Shown one piece after another: positions 34,849-44,154 of a DNA stretch of 64,000 nt. The notes beneath the pieces are model-generated. The model was not told the DNA's origin and did not search any database. It saw only the letters and a list, made by a program, of their open reading frames with translations. Both the position numbers and the translations under genes were made by a program. Positions within the stretch are counted from its first letter, which is position 1, and each line of letters starts with the position of its first letter. The stretch is from Scalindua sp964437425. GTDB lineage: Bacteria; Planctomycetota; Brocadiia; Brocadiales; Scalinduaceae. The DNA is taken from NCBI GenBank assembly GCA_964437425.1, contig CAYTGO010000012.1, positions 1-64,000 of the forward strand, in the 5' to 3' direction.

Positions 34849-35937
34849 ATGTATTATAATAATAAAAGATTTTCCGATGTTCACATAGAACCTACAAATG
34901 CTTGTAATTTTGGATGCTGGATGTGTCCCAGAGAAATAATGACAAGAGATTCCGGTTTCATGGACCTGGATAAGTTCAAAAAATTAACGCTAGATCTCCA
35001 TTCTACTAATCTATTAAAACATTTACATTTTGGAGGTTTTGGAGAACCGACATTACACCCTTCATTTCCGGAAATGGTACGATATGTCAAGGACAATACT
35101 GATTTTCTGGTAAGCCTGACAACGAATGCATCGAGATTTACACAAAGCCAATTTATAAAAGATATAATAGATTCCAAAATCGACAAGATTATCATAAGTA
35201 TCAGGCACACAGTCTCTGAAAAAATGGATTGTAGCATGCCTTCGACACTGAAGGATGATGATTTCATTGATGGAATCATTAACCTCATTCAATTAAATCT
35301 TGAACTCGGTAGTCCGGTAGAGATTGATCTGGCATTCTTGAAGGAAACTTTTTACTCAAAACATATTCTAGGCATAAAGAAGGAAGAGTATCTTGACAAC
35401 AACTATATAGACAATATTCTTGAGAAAATATCTAATCTCATTAAATATAATATACCATCCTTTAAGCAATTAACCGGTAACTTCTCATCCAATATGAGCA
35501 GAATTCATATAATCCACCCAGTAAAAGGATTAAAAATAAGATTTGATGGTTTAGGAGCATGGACAACAGCAGTAAAAAAATATAAAGATTCAAAAAGTTG
35601 CAATCTTGCCTCTTATGGAAATTGCCTGGGAATGGATACACATTTTTCGATCTATTGGAATGGAGATGTGTCTACCTGCTGTGCAGATTTTGATGTAAAA
35701 AATGTTTTTGGCAATGTCTTTGAAAGTGATGATATTCTTTCTATCCTGTCCAACGAGAAAGCCATTCATTTTGTTAACAGTTTACGAAATAACAGAATGC
35801 CAACCAAAACATGTCAAATGTGTAGAGGTGGTTCAACTCACAGAGAGAAATGGGTAAACGTTCTTGGAACCATATTAACAAAGAAGAAAAATTACAAAGT
35901 CTGGAATGACGTATTACATGAAGAGCTTAAAAATTAG
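34849..35937 (+). CDS. Radical SAM/SPASM protein (5)
   Basis: A 362-residue protein with CNFGCWMC (Cys19, Cys23, Cys26) preceded by 'HIEPTNA', then 'FGGFGEPTLHP'. The C-terminus has STCCADF and TCQMCRGG, a SPASM-like pattern. The opening is close to known SPASM proteins of glycan clusters. It begins 19 bp after the SDR. Substrate unknown. Confidence 0.87.
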   Translation: MYYNNKRFSDVHIEPTNACNFGCWMCPREIMTRDSGFMDLDKFKKLTLDLHSTNLLKHLHFGGFGEPTLHPSFPEMVRYVKDNTDFLVSLTTNASRFTQSQFIKDIIDSKIDKIIISIRHTVSEKMDCSMPSTLKDDDFIDGIINLIQLNLELGSPVEIDLAFLKETFYSKHILGIKKEEYLDNNYIDNILEKISNLIKYNIPSFKQLTGNFSSNMSRIHIIHPVKGLKIRFDGLGAWTTAVKKYKDSKSCNLASYGNCLGMDTHFSIYWNGDVSTCCADFDVKNVFGNVFESDDILSILSNEKAIHFVNSLRNNRMPTKTCQMCRGGSTHREKWVNVLGTILTKKKNYKVWNDVLHEELKN

Positions 35938-36010
35938 GCGGCAATAGATTGAGGAGATAAATCTAAACTCCGTCCTCATGATAATGCTGAACAATTAAGA
36001 ATAAGTATAA

Positions 36011-37372
36011 ATGAAAACAATATTTATAAATCCACCATGCGAATCAGATAATCCACTCCCAACTCTAGGCATAGCATATCTTGTGTCTGCCCTAAAGCAA
36101 AATGGCCATGATGCCTTATTGTTTGATCTATGGATTGAACCAATACCGGATGAACATCTAAAAGCTGAAATCTGTAAGTTCAGCCCTGATATGATAGGAG
36201 TTCCATTTTTTACCAGGAGATATACCGATACAAAGAAACTTCTAGAGAAACTGAGAGAATGGTTTCCAGACGTAAAACTGGTAGTTGGTGGTGCTCACGC
36301 ATCAGCATTGCCTAGAGAAGTATTGCAGGAGTTTGATTGTGTAGATTTTGTTGTTATTGGAGAAGGCGAAAAGACAATTGTCCATCTACTGGAAAATTTA
36401 GATGGAGACAATTTAAAAGAAATCAAAGGTATCGCTTTCAGAAACAACGATGAGATCGTTGTAACCGAACAGTCTGAATACATAGAGGATCTTGACAAGC
36501 TACCTTATCCTGATTTATTGCAGGTTGATCCGAGAAAATGCAAGATTCATCCTCCATATGGCTGGTATGGACTGCCTCTGACAATGATTACAACAAGAGG
36601 ATGCCCGGGAAAGTGTGTCTTCTGTTCTAAATCAGTATACCAGAACTCGCTGAGATCCCAGACTCCTAAAAGAATTGTTGATGAAATTGAGTACTGGAAA
36701 ACAAAATTACCTATTAAAGAGATCCGTTTTTTTGATGATGATTTTACGATTGCCAGAAAAAGGACTTTTGATATTTGTGACGAAATGATCAAGAGAGACG
36801 TAAAACTCCCCTGGACATGTACCACGAGGGTAGATTTCCTTTCCAGGGAGCTACTCGTTAAAATGAAGGAAGCCGGCTTGTATTTTATAGTTCTTGGTGT
36901 TGAATCCGGTTCACCTCAGATTCTTAAAAATCTCAAGAAAGGATATACTGTTCGTCATATAAAAAATGCATTCAAATGGTGTCGTGAGTTAGGCATTACA
37001 ACTTTTGGTTTTTTTCTGGCAGGTAATCCCGGTGAAGATGACGAAGACAGAAGATTGACACTGCAAATTCAGAAGGAGATCAGACCGAATTTCCTTTCAT
37101 GGGGAGCGCTGAGAGTCTTACCTGGCAGCTATCTATTCAATGAGTGCAAGGATGACCCAAGATACAATTTTCTGGAAGACAAGAATAATCCATATTTTGA
37201 ATTATACAGAAAAGATATTGATGAAAAATTTCTTTATTCTTTTTGCCAAAATGCCATGTTCAAACATTATCTATCTTTCCATGGAATAAAATCAGCACTT
37301 ACTTATATAATTAAGACCGGTAACTTTGGTTTTATCAAAGATTTCATTCAAATGATTTCATCCAAACTATAA
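36011..37372 (+). CDS. B12-binding radical SAM protein (6)
   Basis: A 453-residue protein with a cobalamin-binding-like domain (about residues 1-140: PTLGIAYLVSALKQNGHD, VVGGAHASALP, VIGEGE) and a radical SAM domain with RGCPGKCVFC (Cys198, Cys202, Cys205). The 'GVESGSPQILKNLKKGY' and 'FFLAGNPGE' segments are characteristic of this class. It shares architecture with 24991 and 38775. No strong ribosome site is seen before the ATG. Confidence 0.9.
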   Translation: MKTIFINPPCESDNPLPTLGIAYLVSALKQNGHDALLFDLWIEPIPDEHLKAEICKFSPDMIGVPFFTRRYTDTKKLLEKLREWFPDVKLVVGGAHASALPREVLQEFDCVDFVVIGEGEKTIVHLLENLDGDNLKEIKGIAFRNNDEIVVTEQSEYIEDLDKLPYPDLLQVDPRKCKIHPPYGWYGLPLTMITTRGCPGKCVFCSKSVYQNSLRSQTPKRIVDEIEYWKTKLPIKEIRFFDDDFTIARKRTFDICDEMIKRDVKLPWTCTTRVDFLSRELLVKMKEAGLYFIVLGVESGSPQILKNLKKGYTVRHIKNAFKWCRELGITTFGFFLAGNPGEDDEDRRLTLQIQKEIRPNFLSWGALRVLPGSYLFNECKDDPRYNFLEDKNNPYFELYRKDIDEKFLYSFCQNAMFKHYLSFHGIKSALTYIIKTGNFGFIKDFIQMISSKL

Positions 37373-37436
37373 AAAACATAATCGTCTTCAGGTATTTGAA
37401 CGATATCATCCTTACTATTATGAGGGGGGTAAAACA

Positions 37437-38735
37437 ATGATTGTAAAAAAAGATTTCACACAACAAGATCCATTTAAAAATTACATTGTACAACAGGTTA
37501 AGAACTATAATGAGGGCAAACTATTAAATAACGAGGAAGACATATACCAATGTGCTTTCGTCATGATGAACTATTTAAAATATGAACCAAATAATGCATC
37601 AGCACTTTCTGCGATAGCACAGATAATGTTCCAACTAAATAATTATGGAGAAGCCTACAGTATTGCGGAAAAGGCTTATAACATTGACGGCAATGAAGCA
37701 GCATTAAAAATCATTAATACTTTTAAGAACCCACCCCTACCTTCAACTGCAAATTTCGAAATTTCTACTGTATGCAGATTAAAATGCCCGATGTGCGCAC
37801 ACGGATTCGGAGGCGTTCTTCACCCTAATATGTTTATGCCACTGGACACATTTAAGTTGATGTGGGATAAGGTAAAGTCATTTACCAAAAACGTCTATCT
37901 ATTAGGAGGTGGAGAAACATTTATGCATCCGAACGTTTACGAAATAATGAAATACTGTAAAGATGCAAACATTATCGTTCATACCAATGGTAATCCAGAT
38001 CTTGATTATAACAGAATTTTAGACTATGTTAGTCAAATTCATTTTTCAGTTGATGGATTAAACCAGGAAATGTATGAGAAATACAGAGCAAATGGCAGTT
38101 TTGATAAAGTCATTAAGAATATTAGAGGACTGGTTAATGCTAGAAAGCAACGCAAGCATTCTAAAACTGAGATTCTTTTTAAATTTGTTGCATTCAAGCA
38201 TACAGAACATTATGCAGATGAGGCATATAAGCTTGCAGAAAGCCTTGGTGTAGACTCTTTCAGACTTGAACCTGCAGCTTTCCCTACCTTGCATTTAGGA
38301 AAGGAAATGTATGACGAATTCATGCCAACTAAGCCTGAACACAAAAGGCTGGGTTATATAGATTTTGATAAAAAAGAAATGTGTCTTCCACGAGAAAAGG
38401 ATAATGTCTTCTGCAGTGCCTCACTTATAAGTTACTTCGTCCGTATAAAAGGGGATGTCTCTCCATGTTGCAATCTCAGTGCCCTTCCAAATGTTGTAAC
38501 GTTTGGCAATCTAACCAATATGTCATTTGAAGAGATATGGAGAGATCCTGATTATAGAGATTTCAGATTAAAGGTTCTGAAAAATCGCTGGGACGAAGAA
38601 AGGTGTAGGACCTGCTTCTCAGCACAGCCGGTTAAAACAGGAAAATTCTTTGAAGGAACAGATCTTGTAAAGGAACCTTCCTGGCATGATATACATTCTG
38701 ACACTCGTTTTAATATTCTCAGTAATTCTGGGTAA
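37437..38735 (+). CDS. TPR-like domain fused to radical SAM/SPASM (7)
   Basis: A 432-residue protein. Residues 30-95 form a TPR-like helical pair (KYEPNNASALSAIAQIMF, NYGEAYSIAEKAYNIDGNE). The radical SAM motif CRLKCPMC is at residues 113-120, the 'YLLGGGETFMHP' loop follows, and the C-terminus has SPCCNLSA and RCRTCFSA, a SPASM pattern. GAGGGGGG upstream is a strong ribosome site. The TPR fusion echoes the TPR-tagged glycosyltransferases in the neighbouring operon. Confidence 0.87.
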   Translation: MIVKKDFTQQDPFKNYIVQQVKNYNEGKLLNNEEDIYQCAFVMMNYLKYEPNNASALSAIAQIMFQLNNYGEAYSIAEKAYNIDGNEAALKIINTFKNPPLPSTANFEISTVCRLKCPMCAHGFGGVLHPNMFMPLDTFKLMWDKVKSFTKNVYLLGGGETFMHPNVYEIMKYCKDANIIVHTNGNPDLDYNRILDYVSQIHFSVDGLNQEMYEKYRANGSFDKVIKNIRGLVNARKQRKHSKTEILFKFVAFKHTEHYADEAYKLAESLGVDSFRLEPAAFPTLHLGKEMYDEFMPTKPEHKRLGYIDFDKKEMCLPREKDNVFCSASLISYFVRIKGDVSPCCNLSALPNVVTFGNLTNMSFEEIWRDPDYRDFRLKVLKNRWDEERCRTCFSAQPVKTGKFFEGTDLVKEPSWHDIHSDTRFNILSNSG

Positions 38736-38774
38736 TAAATCTTAAAAAATGACTAATTTACAATTCAACAGACT

Positions 38775-40235
38775 ATGAACATATTATTTCTAAATCCGCC
38801 ATTCATAGGACGTTTTTCACGTACATCAAGAAGCCCAGCAGTTACCAAGGGTGGCACCTTATATTACCCTATATGGCTAGCCTATGCGGTTGGAGTAGCT
38901 GAAACTGCCGGGCACAATGTAATGTTTCTTGATGCACCGGCAGACGGGCTGGAGATTGATCAAATATTTGATAAAATGGGTGATTTCATTCCAGACCTGT
39001 CAATTGTAGATACAAGTACTCCCAGTATCTATAGCGATATACACGTAGCCGAAAAGATCAAAGAAAAATTTCCAGCCGTGTTTTCTGTACTGGTAGGCAC
39101 TCATCCTTCTGCAATACCGGAAGACACTCTGAGTCTGAGCAATAGCATTGATGCTGTAGCTGTTGGTGAATATGACTATACGATTAGGGATCTTGCAAGT
39201 GCGCTTGAAAATAATCGTTCCTTGAAGGAGGTCAACGGAATTGTTTTCAGAAATGGTGACACGCTTATTAAAAATAAAGATCAGGAAAAGATTGATGATC
39301 TGGATGAAGTTCCTTTTATTTCCTCGGTGTATAAGAAGTATTTGAATCACAGGAATTATTTCTTTGCTGCAGCAAATTATCCGATGATGATGATCATTAC
39401 AGGCCGTGGATGTCCGCACAAATGTTCTTTCTGTGTATATCCACAGGTTTTCCATGATAGAAAATATCGTACACGATCACCTGAGAATGTTGTTGATGAA
39501 TTTGAATATATTGCAGACAATTTTCCCGGCGTAAGAGAGATTGGTATTGAAGATGATTGTTTCACTGCCAACCGAAGTCATGTAAGAAGGATATGTGAGT
39601 TATTAATTGAACGTAGTGTTAAAATAAAATGGTACTGCAATGTTCGAGGTGATTTAGACTATGAATTATTGAAACTAATGAAGAGAGCCGGATGCCGCTT
39701 AGTAACTGTCGGATTTGAAAGCGGTAATCAATATATATTGGACAATATGAATAAGGGTGAAAAGGTTGAGAAGTATTACCAATTTGCTGAGGATGCCAGA
39801 AAGGCCGGTATTCTTGTGCACGGTTGTATCATGGTAGGCAACCCGGGAGACACAAAAGAGACCCTGGCGGCAAGCTATGAATTTGCAAAAAAAATAAACT
39901 GTGACAGTATGCAGTTTTACCCGCTTTATGTATATCCTGGAACAGAAGCATTTGACTGGGCCAAAAGAAACAGTTATCTCAATACTGAAGACTTCTCGAA
40001 GTGGCTCACGGAAGAAGGATTGCATAATTGCGTACTGAATACGCCGGAACTCTCTTCTAACGATATGGTATCTTTATGTGATTATTATCTGAAAAAGTAC
40101 CATCTACGTCCTAATTATATTCTATCGAAACTGTGGCAGGGAATCATGAATCCTTCAGAAGGGTATCGAACATACAAATCAGCAATAGTCTTTTTCTCAA
40201 AAATATTCAGAGGGCAACTAGCTCGAAGCAGCTGA
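38775..40235 (+). CDS. B12-binding radical SAM protein (8)
   Basis: A 486-residue protein with a cobalamin-binding-like domain (about residues 1-140: PIWLAYAVGVAETAGHNV, VLVGTHPSAIPED) and RGCPHKCSFC (Cys213, Cys217, Cys220). 'GFESGNQYILDNMNKG' and GCIMVGNPGDT are the usual B12-radical SAM stretches. It is the last of the radical SAM genes in the block. Confidence 0.9.
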   Translation: MNILFLNPPFIGRFSRTSRSPAVTKGGTLYYPIWLAYAVGVAETAGHNVMFLDAPADGLEIDQIFDKMGDFIPDLSIVDTSTPSIYSDIHVAEKIKEKFPAVFSVLVGTHPSAIPEDTLSLSNSIDAVAVGEYDYTIRDLASALENNRSLKEVNGIVFRNGDTLIKNKDQEKIDDLDEVPFISSVYKKYLNHRNYFFAAANYPMMMIITGRGCPHKCSFCVYPQVFHDRKYRTRSPENVVDEFEYIADNFPGVREIGIEDDCFTANRSHVRRICELLIERSVKIKWYCNVRGDLDYELLKLMKRAGCRLVTVGFESGNQYILDNMNKGEKVEKYYQFAEDARKAGILVHGCIMVGNPGDTKETLAASYEFAKKINCDSMQFYPLYVYPGTEAFDWAKRNSYLNTEDFSKWLTEEGLHNCVLNTPELSSNDMVSLCDYYLKKYHLRPNYILSKLWQGIMNPSEGYRTYKSAIVFFSKIFRGQLARSS

Positions 40236-40322
40236 TTGATATCAAGATTTGTACTTCTCTCGAAGGAGAGGTAAACCTTGCTTTAGCAAGAATTACATTT
40301 TTAATGATTTGAGTTAAACAAT

Positions 40323-41312
40323 ATGTATATCTCCGTAATAATAACCTGTTATAACGAAGAAAAAAATATTCAAGAGTGTTTAAACTCTCTTGTTCACCAG
40401 TCATATCCTGGTGATAACTACGAAATCATTGTGGCTGACGGGGGATCAAAAGATAGAACACAGTCTATTGTAAGTGAGTTAATGCAGACGTATCACAATA
40501 TCAACCTGGTTATTGAACCAAAGAAAGGCACTGCTGCCGGAAGAAATGCAGGAGTAAAAGCTGCTAAGCATGATTATATTGCTTTTATTGACGCAGACTG
40601 CGAAGCACCACAGAACTGGTTAGAAACATTAGTAGTACAATATAAAAATATTCAACTAACAGATAAAAACGTAATTGCGGTAGGCGGAACAAATATCCCT
40701 CCAGAAAACGCAGACGGTTTCCTGCAGGCAATCGGAATTGCGCTGGATTCATACTTAGGTAGCTTTGGTAGCGTACAGGGAAGGCAATTTACAAGACCAA
40801 TGCATGTCTCAAGCCTCTCTAACCTAAATGTTCTGTACAACAAGAAGAAGATTATCGATATCGGATTTTATGACGAATCTCTTGTTAGTGAGGCAGAGGA
40901 TGCCGATATTAATTACAGGCTTTTCACGGCAGGCAACAGATTTCTTTTCATTCCAAACTCCTTTGTCTGGCATAAAATGCGCCCTACCCCGAAGACATGG
41001 TTGAAAAATATGTTTCGTTATGGAAGGGGACGAGCAAGACTTCTGAAGCGATATCCTCAAATGTGGGCTGTCTCTTTTATTTTACCACTAATATTTATTA
41101 CGACAATTTCTACCCTATTTTTTACTCCTTTTTCTAATATTTTTTCATTACCGGCAATCTACTTTCCCACTCTTCTGTTCTTCTCTTTATATATGTGCAT
41201 CAAGAAGAGACACCCTGAATTGGTGTTACACGTTATGCTGGTCTATCTCATTCAGCACTTCGGATACGCGTCAGGAGAAGCATATGGATTGCTACATACA
41301 AAAGTAAAATAA
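40323..41312 (+). CDS. GT2 glycosyltransferase with membrane tail
   Basis: A 329-residue GT-A enzyme: 'ISVIITCYNEEKNI' at the start, ADGGSKDRT, FIDADCEAP (DxD) near residue 85, and the acceptor-side 'VSEAEDADINYRL' (ED motif). Two or three hydrophobic segments follow residue 240. The layout matches mycofactocin- or succinoglycan-type membrane GT2 enzymes. It lies 87 bp after the last radical SAM gene; two small hairpins (CTCTC-GAAG-GAGAG near 40257 and CTTGC-TTTA-GCAAG near 40278) occupy this gap. Confidence 0.88.
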   Translation: MYISVIITCYNEEKNIQECLNSLVHQSYPGDNYEIIVADGGSKDRTQSIVSELMQTYHNINLVIEPKKGTAAGRNAGVKAAKHDYIAFIDADCEAPQNWLETLVVQYKNIQLTDKNVIAVGGTNIPPENADGFLQAIGIALDSYLGSFGSVQGRQFTRPMHVSSLSNLNVLYNKKKIIDIGFYDESLVSEAEDADINYRLFTAGNRFLFIPNSFVWHKMRPTPKTWLKNMFRYGRGRARLLKRYPQMWAVSFILPLIFITTISTLFFTPFSNIFSLPAIYFPTLLFFSLYMCIKKRHPELVLHVMLVYLIQHFGYASGEAYGLLHTKVK

Positions 41313-41315
41313 ATT

Positions 41316-41927
41316 ATGAAAACTAACAGCAAAGCATTATATGAAACATGGGATAAACGATGGGAAGGATCCGAAGAGGAAGAGCGATTAACTTTCATTG
41401 GCAAAATGATGTTCAAGGCCAAAGAAAAAGTCCTGGCAAATGCCATTAAAGACATTACTATCGAAAATGTAATTGAGGTCGGATGCGGACTGGGCCATAC
41501 TATGGAAGTCTATAAAAAAAATAGATTAAACTGTGTTGGTATTGATGTCTCCTCTCATGCTGTTTCTGTCTGTAGGAATAAGGGTTTAAACGTATCCCAA
41601 AGAAAACTTGAAGAGATAACTGAAAAATATGATCTGGTATCAAGTGATGGCATGCTAGAGCATTTTCTAAATTTCGAGCCTTATGCTCAACATTTGATGA
41701 ACATAAGCAAAGAGTATGTTTTGCTCATTCAACCTAATCATGACTCCTTCTGGGGAAAAACTCTTGTTTATCTGGCCGAATTACTACGCGGAAGAGAAAA
41801 CGTTTTTGAATACAATTATCGTATAAAAGACTTTATAACTATATTCCAGAATAACGGGTTTAAAATAACCGGAAACTACCCAATATTCTGTGATGTATTC
41901 CGATTACTGCTTTTCAAAAAGGCATAA
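41316..41927 (+). CDS. Class I SAM-dependent methyltransferase
   Basis: A 203-residue methyltransferase: 'VIEVGCGLGHTMEVY' (SAM-binding motif I) near residue 52, GIDVSSHAV (acidic ribose contact), and 'SSDGMLEHF' (motif IV region). It starts three bases after the GT2 stop, so the two are almost certainly translated together. It may cap or modify the sugar added by the GT2. It closes the long operon. Confidence 0.88.
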   Translation: MKTNSKALYETWDKRWEGSEEEERLTFIGKMMFKAKEKVLANAIKDITIENVIEVGCGLGHTMEVYKKNRLNCVGIDVSSHAVSVCRNKGLNVSQRKLEEITEKYDLVSSDGMLEHFLNFEPYAQHLMNISKEYVLLIQPNHDSFWGKTLVYLAELLRGRENVFEYNYRIKDFITIFQNNGFKITGNYPIFCDVFRLLLFKKA

Positions 41928-42292
41928 ATAATCAGAGTTGTAACGTATGTGTCTTCCACGCTTGACTTCCAGTATCTCTTTTATCAGAGGCTCAAATGGT
42001 ATAGATTATTAGGAAAATTAAACGGCTTTCTTTACCAGATGGTTAATTCCTGGTAATCTTTCAACCGTCCCCACTAACGATGCATTTTATTCAAATTCTT
42101 ATAATAATAAGAACATCATATTTTTTACTATAATATTGACAAAAAAACACTATAATAAGGAATTTGATCTTTTGAAAAATTATACATAGCAAACGCGTTG
42201 TATAAAAATACTGTATTTAAGCAGTTTTATATTTATTAATTCAGGTGTTGTATAGGCCAGTCCTAAGCAAAACAGAGAAACGGAAGTCAATT
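41928..42292. other. Intergenic region before typA with a hairpin
   Basis: No gene or tRNA is evident. TTACCAG (42032-42038) and CTGGTAA (42050-42056) form a perfect 7-bp hairpin, and ACGG/CCGT (42022-42025 / 42065-42068) could close it further. No T run follows, so a terminator role is doubtful. GGAAG before GTG 42293 is the ribosome site that fixes the typA start. Confidence 0.5.
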
Positions 42293-44110
42293 GTGGAAAT
42301 TAAAAATATCAGAAATATCGCTATAATCGCCCATGTGGACCATGGAAAAACAACGTTAGTAGACCAAATGCTAAAGCAGACAGGTGTCTTTCGTGCTAAT
42401 CAGGAAGTTGCCGAACGAGTAATGGACTCTAATGATCAAGAAAAGGAGCGCGGTATAACTATTGTCGCTAAAAACTTCTCTATCCAATATAAAGATATCA
42501 AACTAAATATCATTGATACTCCCGGACACACGGACTTCGGAGGTGAAGTTGAACGTACTTTAAAAATGGCGGAAGGAGTACTACTTCTGGTAGATGCATA
42601 CGAAGGCCCAATGCCGCAAACAAGATATGTGTTGCAAAAGGCTTTAGGGTATCACCTTAAGCCAATTGTCGTTATAAATAAGATTGACAGACCGGAAGCT
42701 CGACCAAATGACGTTCTCGACGAAGTCTTTGACCTGTTTGTAGATCTGGAAGCAGATGATGATCAATTAGACTTCCCTGTAGTTTATGCCAGTGCCAGAG
42801 ATGGATACGCTATGCGTGAAGTCAATGAAGAGAGCAATGTTCTAACCCCACTTCTGGACGCTATAGTTGAACATATCCCCCCCCCAACTACTAACCCGGA
42901 TGAACCATTCCAAATGCTTATACAGGCACAGGACTATAATGACTACGTGGGTAGAATAGGAATTGGTAAGGTTGTAAATGGGAGTATACGCGCAGGCAGC
43001 CAGGTTGCATGGCTAAAGAGAAATGGAGAAAAATTTAAGGAAAAGGTTTCTGAAATTTATTCTTTTGCTGGTCTGGAACGAGTAAGTATAAAAGAGGCTG
43101 TTGCCGGCGATATAGTAGCAATCACCGGAATAGAGAATGTGGAGATTGGAGATACTCTGGCAGATGTAAGTGATCCGAAACAGCTCCCTATCATAACCAT
43201 TGACGAGCCGACACTGTCTATGATGTTCTCAGTAAACGACTCCCCTTTTGCCGGACAGGATGGAAAATATGTAACAAGCCGTAATTTGAGAGAAAGATTA
43301 TACAGAGAATTGCGTTCAAACGTTTCACTGAAAGTACATGACGACAAATCAAGAGACTCATTTCACGTATCAGGCAGAGGTTTATTGCATCTATCTGTAC
43401 TGATTGAAAGCATGAGAAGAGAGGGGTATGAGCTTCAGGTCTCAAAGCCAAAGGTTATTTATAAAGAGATTAATGGGAAAAAGGCGGAGCCCATCGAATT
43501 TCTTGTAATCGATGTTCCTAAAGAGTTTGATGGCCAGGTGATATCTCTACTGGGAATCAGAAAAGGAGAAATGTTGAATATGCGTGAGAGCAATGGAAGA
43601 ATTCATTTTGAATTCAAGCTTCCTTCACGCGGCCTGGTTGGACTAAGACTAAGGCTTCTTAGCTCCACACAAGGGACAGCCATCATGTATCACAATTTCC
43701 ATGAATATGAATATTTTAAGGGAGCTATCCCACACAGGCCTGTAGGTGTTATCGCCTCAATGTCTAATGGCGATGTGATGGCATATGCACTGGACGGTTT
43801 GCGAGACCGAGGAGTTATGTTTGTTAAACCGGGAGATAAAGTCTATGAAGGTATGATCGTAGGCGAACACTGTGACCAAAAAGATATAGCCGTTAACGTG
43901 TGCCGAGCTAAAAAAGCCACGAACATGAGATCTGCTACAGCAGACAAAGCAATAAAGCTGTCACCTCCAAGAGAGTTGACCCTTGAAATGGCATTAGAAT
44001 ATATTGAAGAAGACGAGTTAATTGAGATTACCCCTAAAACCTTTCGTATGAGAAAAAAGCTGTTGAACGAAACAGAACGTAAGCGAAAGAGGATAGCAGC
44101 CCACAAATAA
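42293..44110 (+). CDS. typA: Ribosome-associated GTPase TypA/BipA
   Basis: A 605-residue translational GTPase: AHVDHGKTTL (G1), 'RGITI' (G2), DTPGHTDFGGEV (G3), NKIDRPEA (G4), then EF-G-like domains III and V and the TypA-specific C-terminus. TypA acts on the ribosome in assembly and stress. I place the start at GTG 42293 because the family begins right before 'IKNIRNIAIIAHVDHG' and GGAAG is well spaced; an in-frame GTG at 42245 would add 16 unusual residues. Confidence 0.97.
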   Translation: MEIKNIRNIAIIAHVDHGKTTLVDQMLKQTGVFRANQEVAERVMDSNDQEKERGITIVAKNFSIQYKDIKLNIIDTPGHTDFGGEVERTLKMAEGVLLLVDAYEGPMPQTRYVLQKALGYHLKPIVVINKIDRPEARPNDVLDEVFDLFVDLEADDDQLDFPVVYASARDGYAMREVNEESNVLTPLLDAIVEHIPPPTTNPDEPFQMLIQAQDYNDYVGRIGIGKVVNGSIRAGSQVAWLKRNGEKFKEKVSEIYSFAGLERVSIKEAVAGDIVAITGIENVEIGDTLADVSDPKQLPIITIDEPTLSMMFSVNDSPFAGQDGKYVTSRNLRERLYRELRSNVSLKVHDDKSRDSFHVSGRGLLHLSVLIESMRREGYELQVSKPKVIYKEINGKKAEPIEFLVIDVPKEFDGQVISLLGIRKGEMLNMRESNGRIHFEFKLPSRGLVGLRLRLLSSTQGTAIMYHNFHEYEYFKGAIPHRPVGVIASMSNGDVMAYALDGLRDRGVMFVKPGDKVYEGMIVGEHCDQKDIAVNVCRAKKATNMRSATADKAIKLSPPRELTLEMALEYIEEDELIEITPKTFRMRKKLLNETERKRKRIAAHK

Positions 44111-44154
44111 TAAATAAAACCAGACCTAACAGAAAGCTTTACACGGTATTTATC

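Noticed and set aside
22300..41927. The radical SAM cluster as ladderane lipid biosynthesis
   Set aside because: No FabF/FabZ-type fatty acid synthesis genes are present, as expected for proposed ladderane loci, and the cluster is full of sugar genes. It remains possible that some enzymes act on isoprenoid or lipid carriers.
41940..42110. tRNA gene in the gap before typA
   Set aside because: A GGTTAATTCC stretch resembles a T arm, but there is no matching acceptor stem or anticodon arm.
42137..42157. Sigma-70 promoter TTGACA...TATAAT before typA
   Set aside because: The two boxes are only 9 bases apart, whereas 16-18 are needed.
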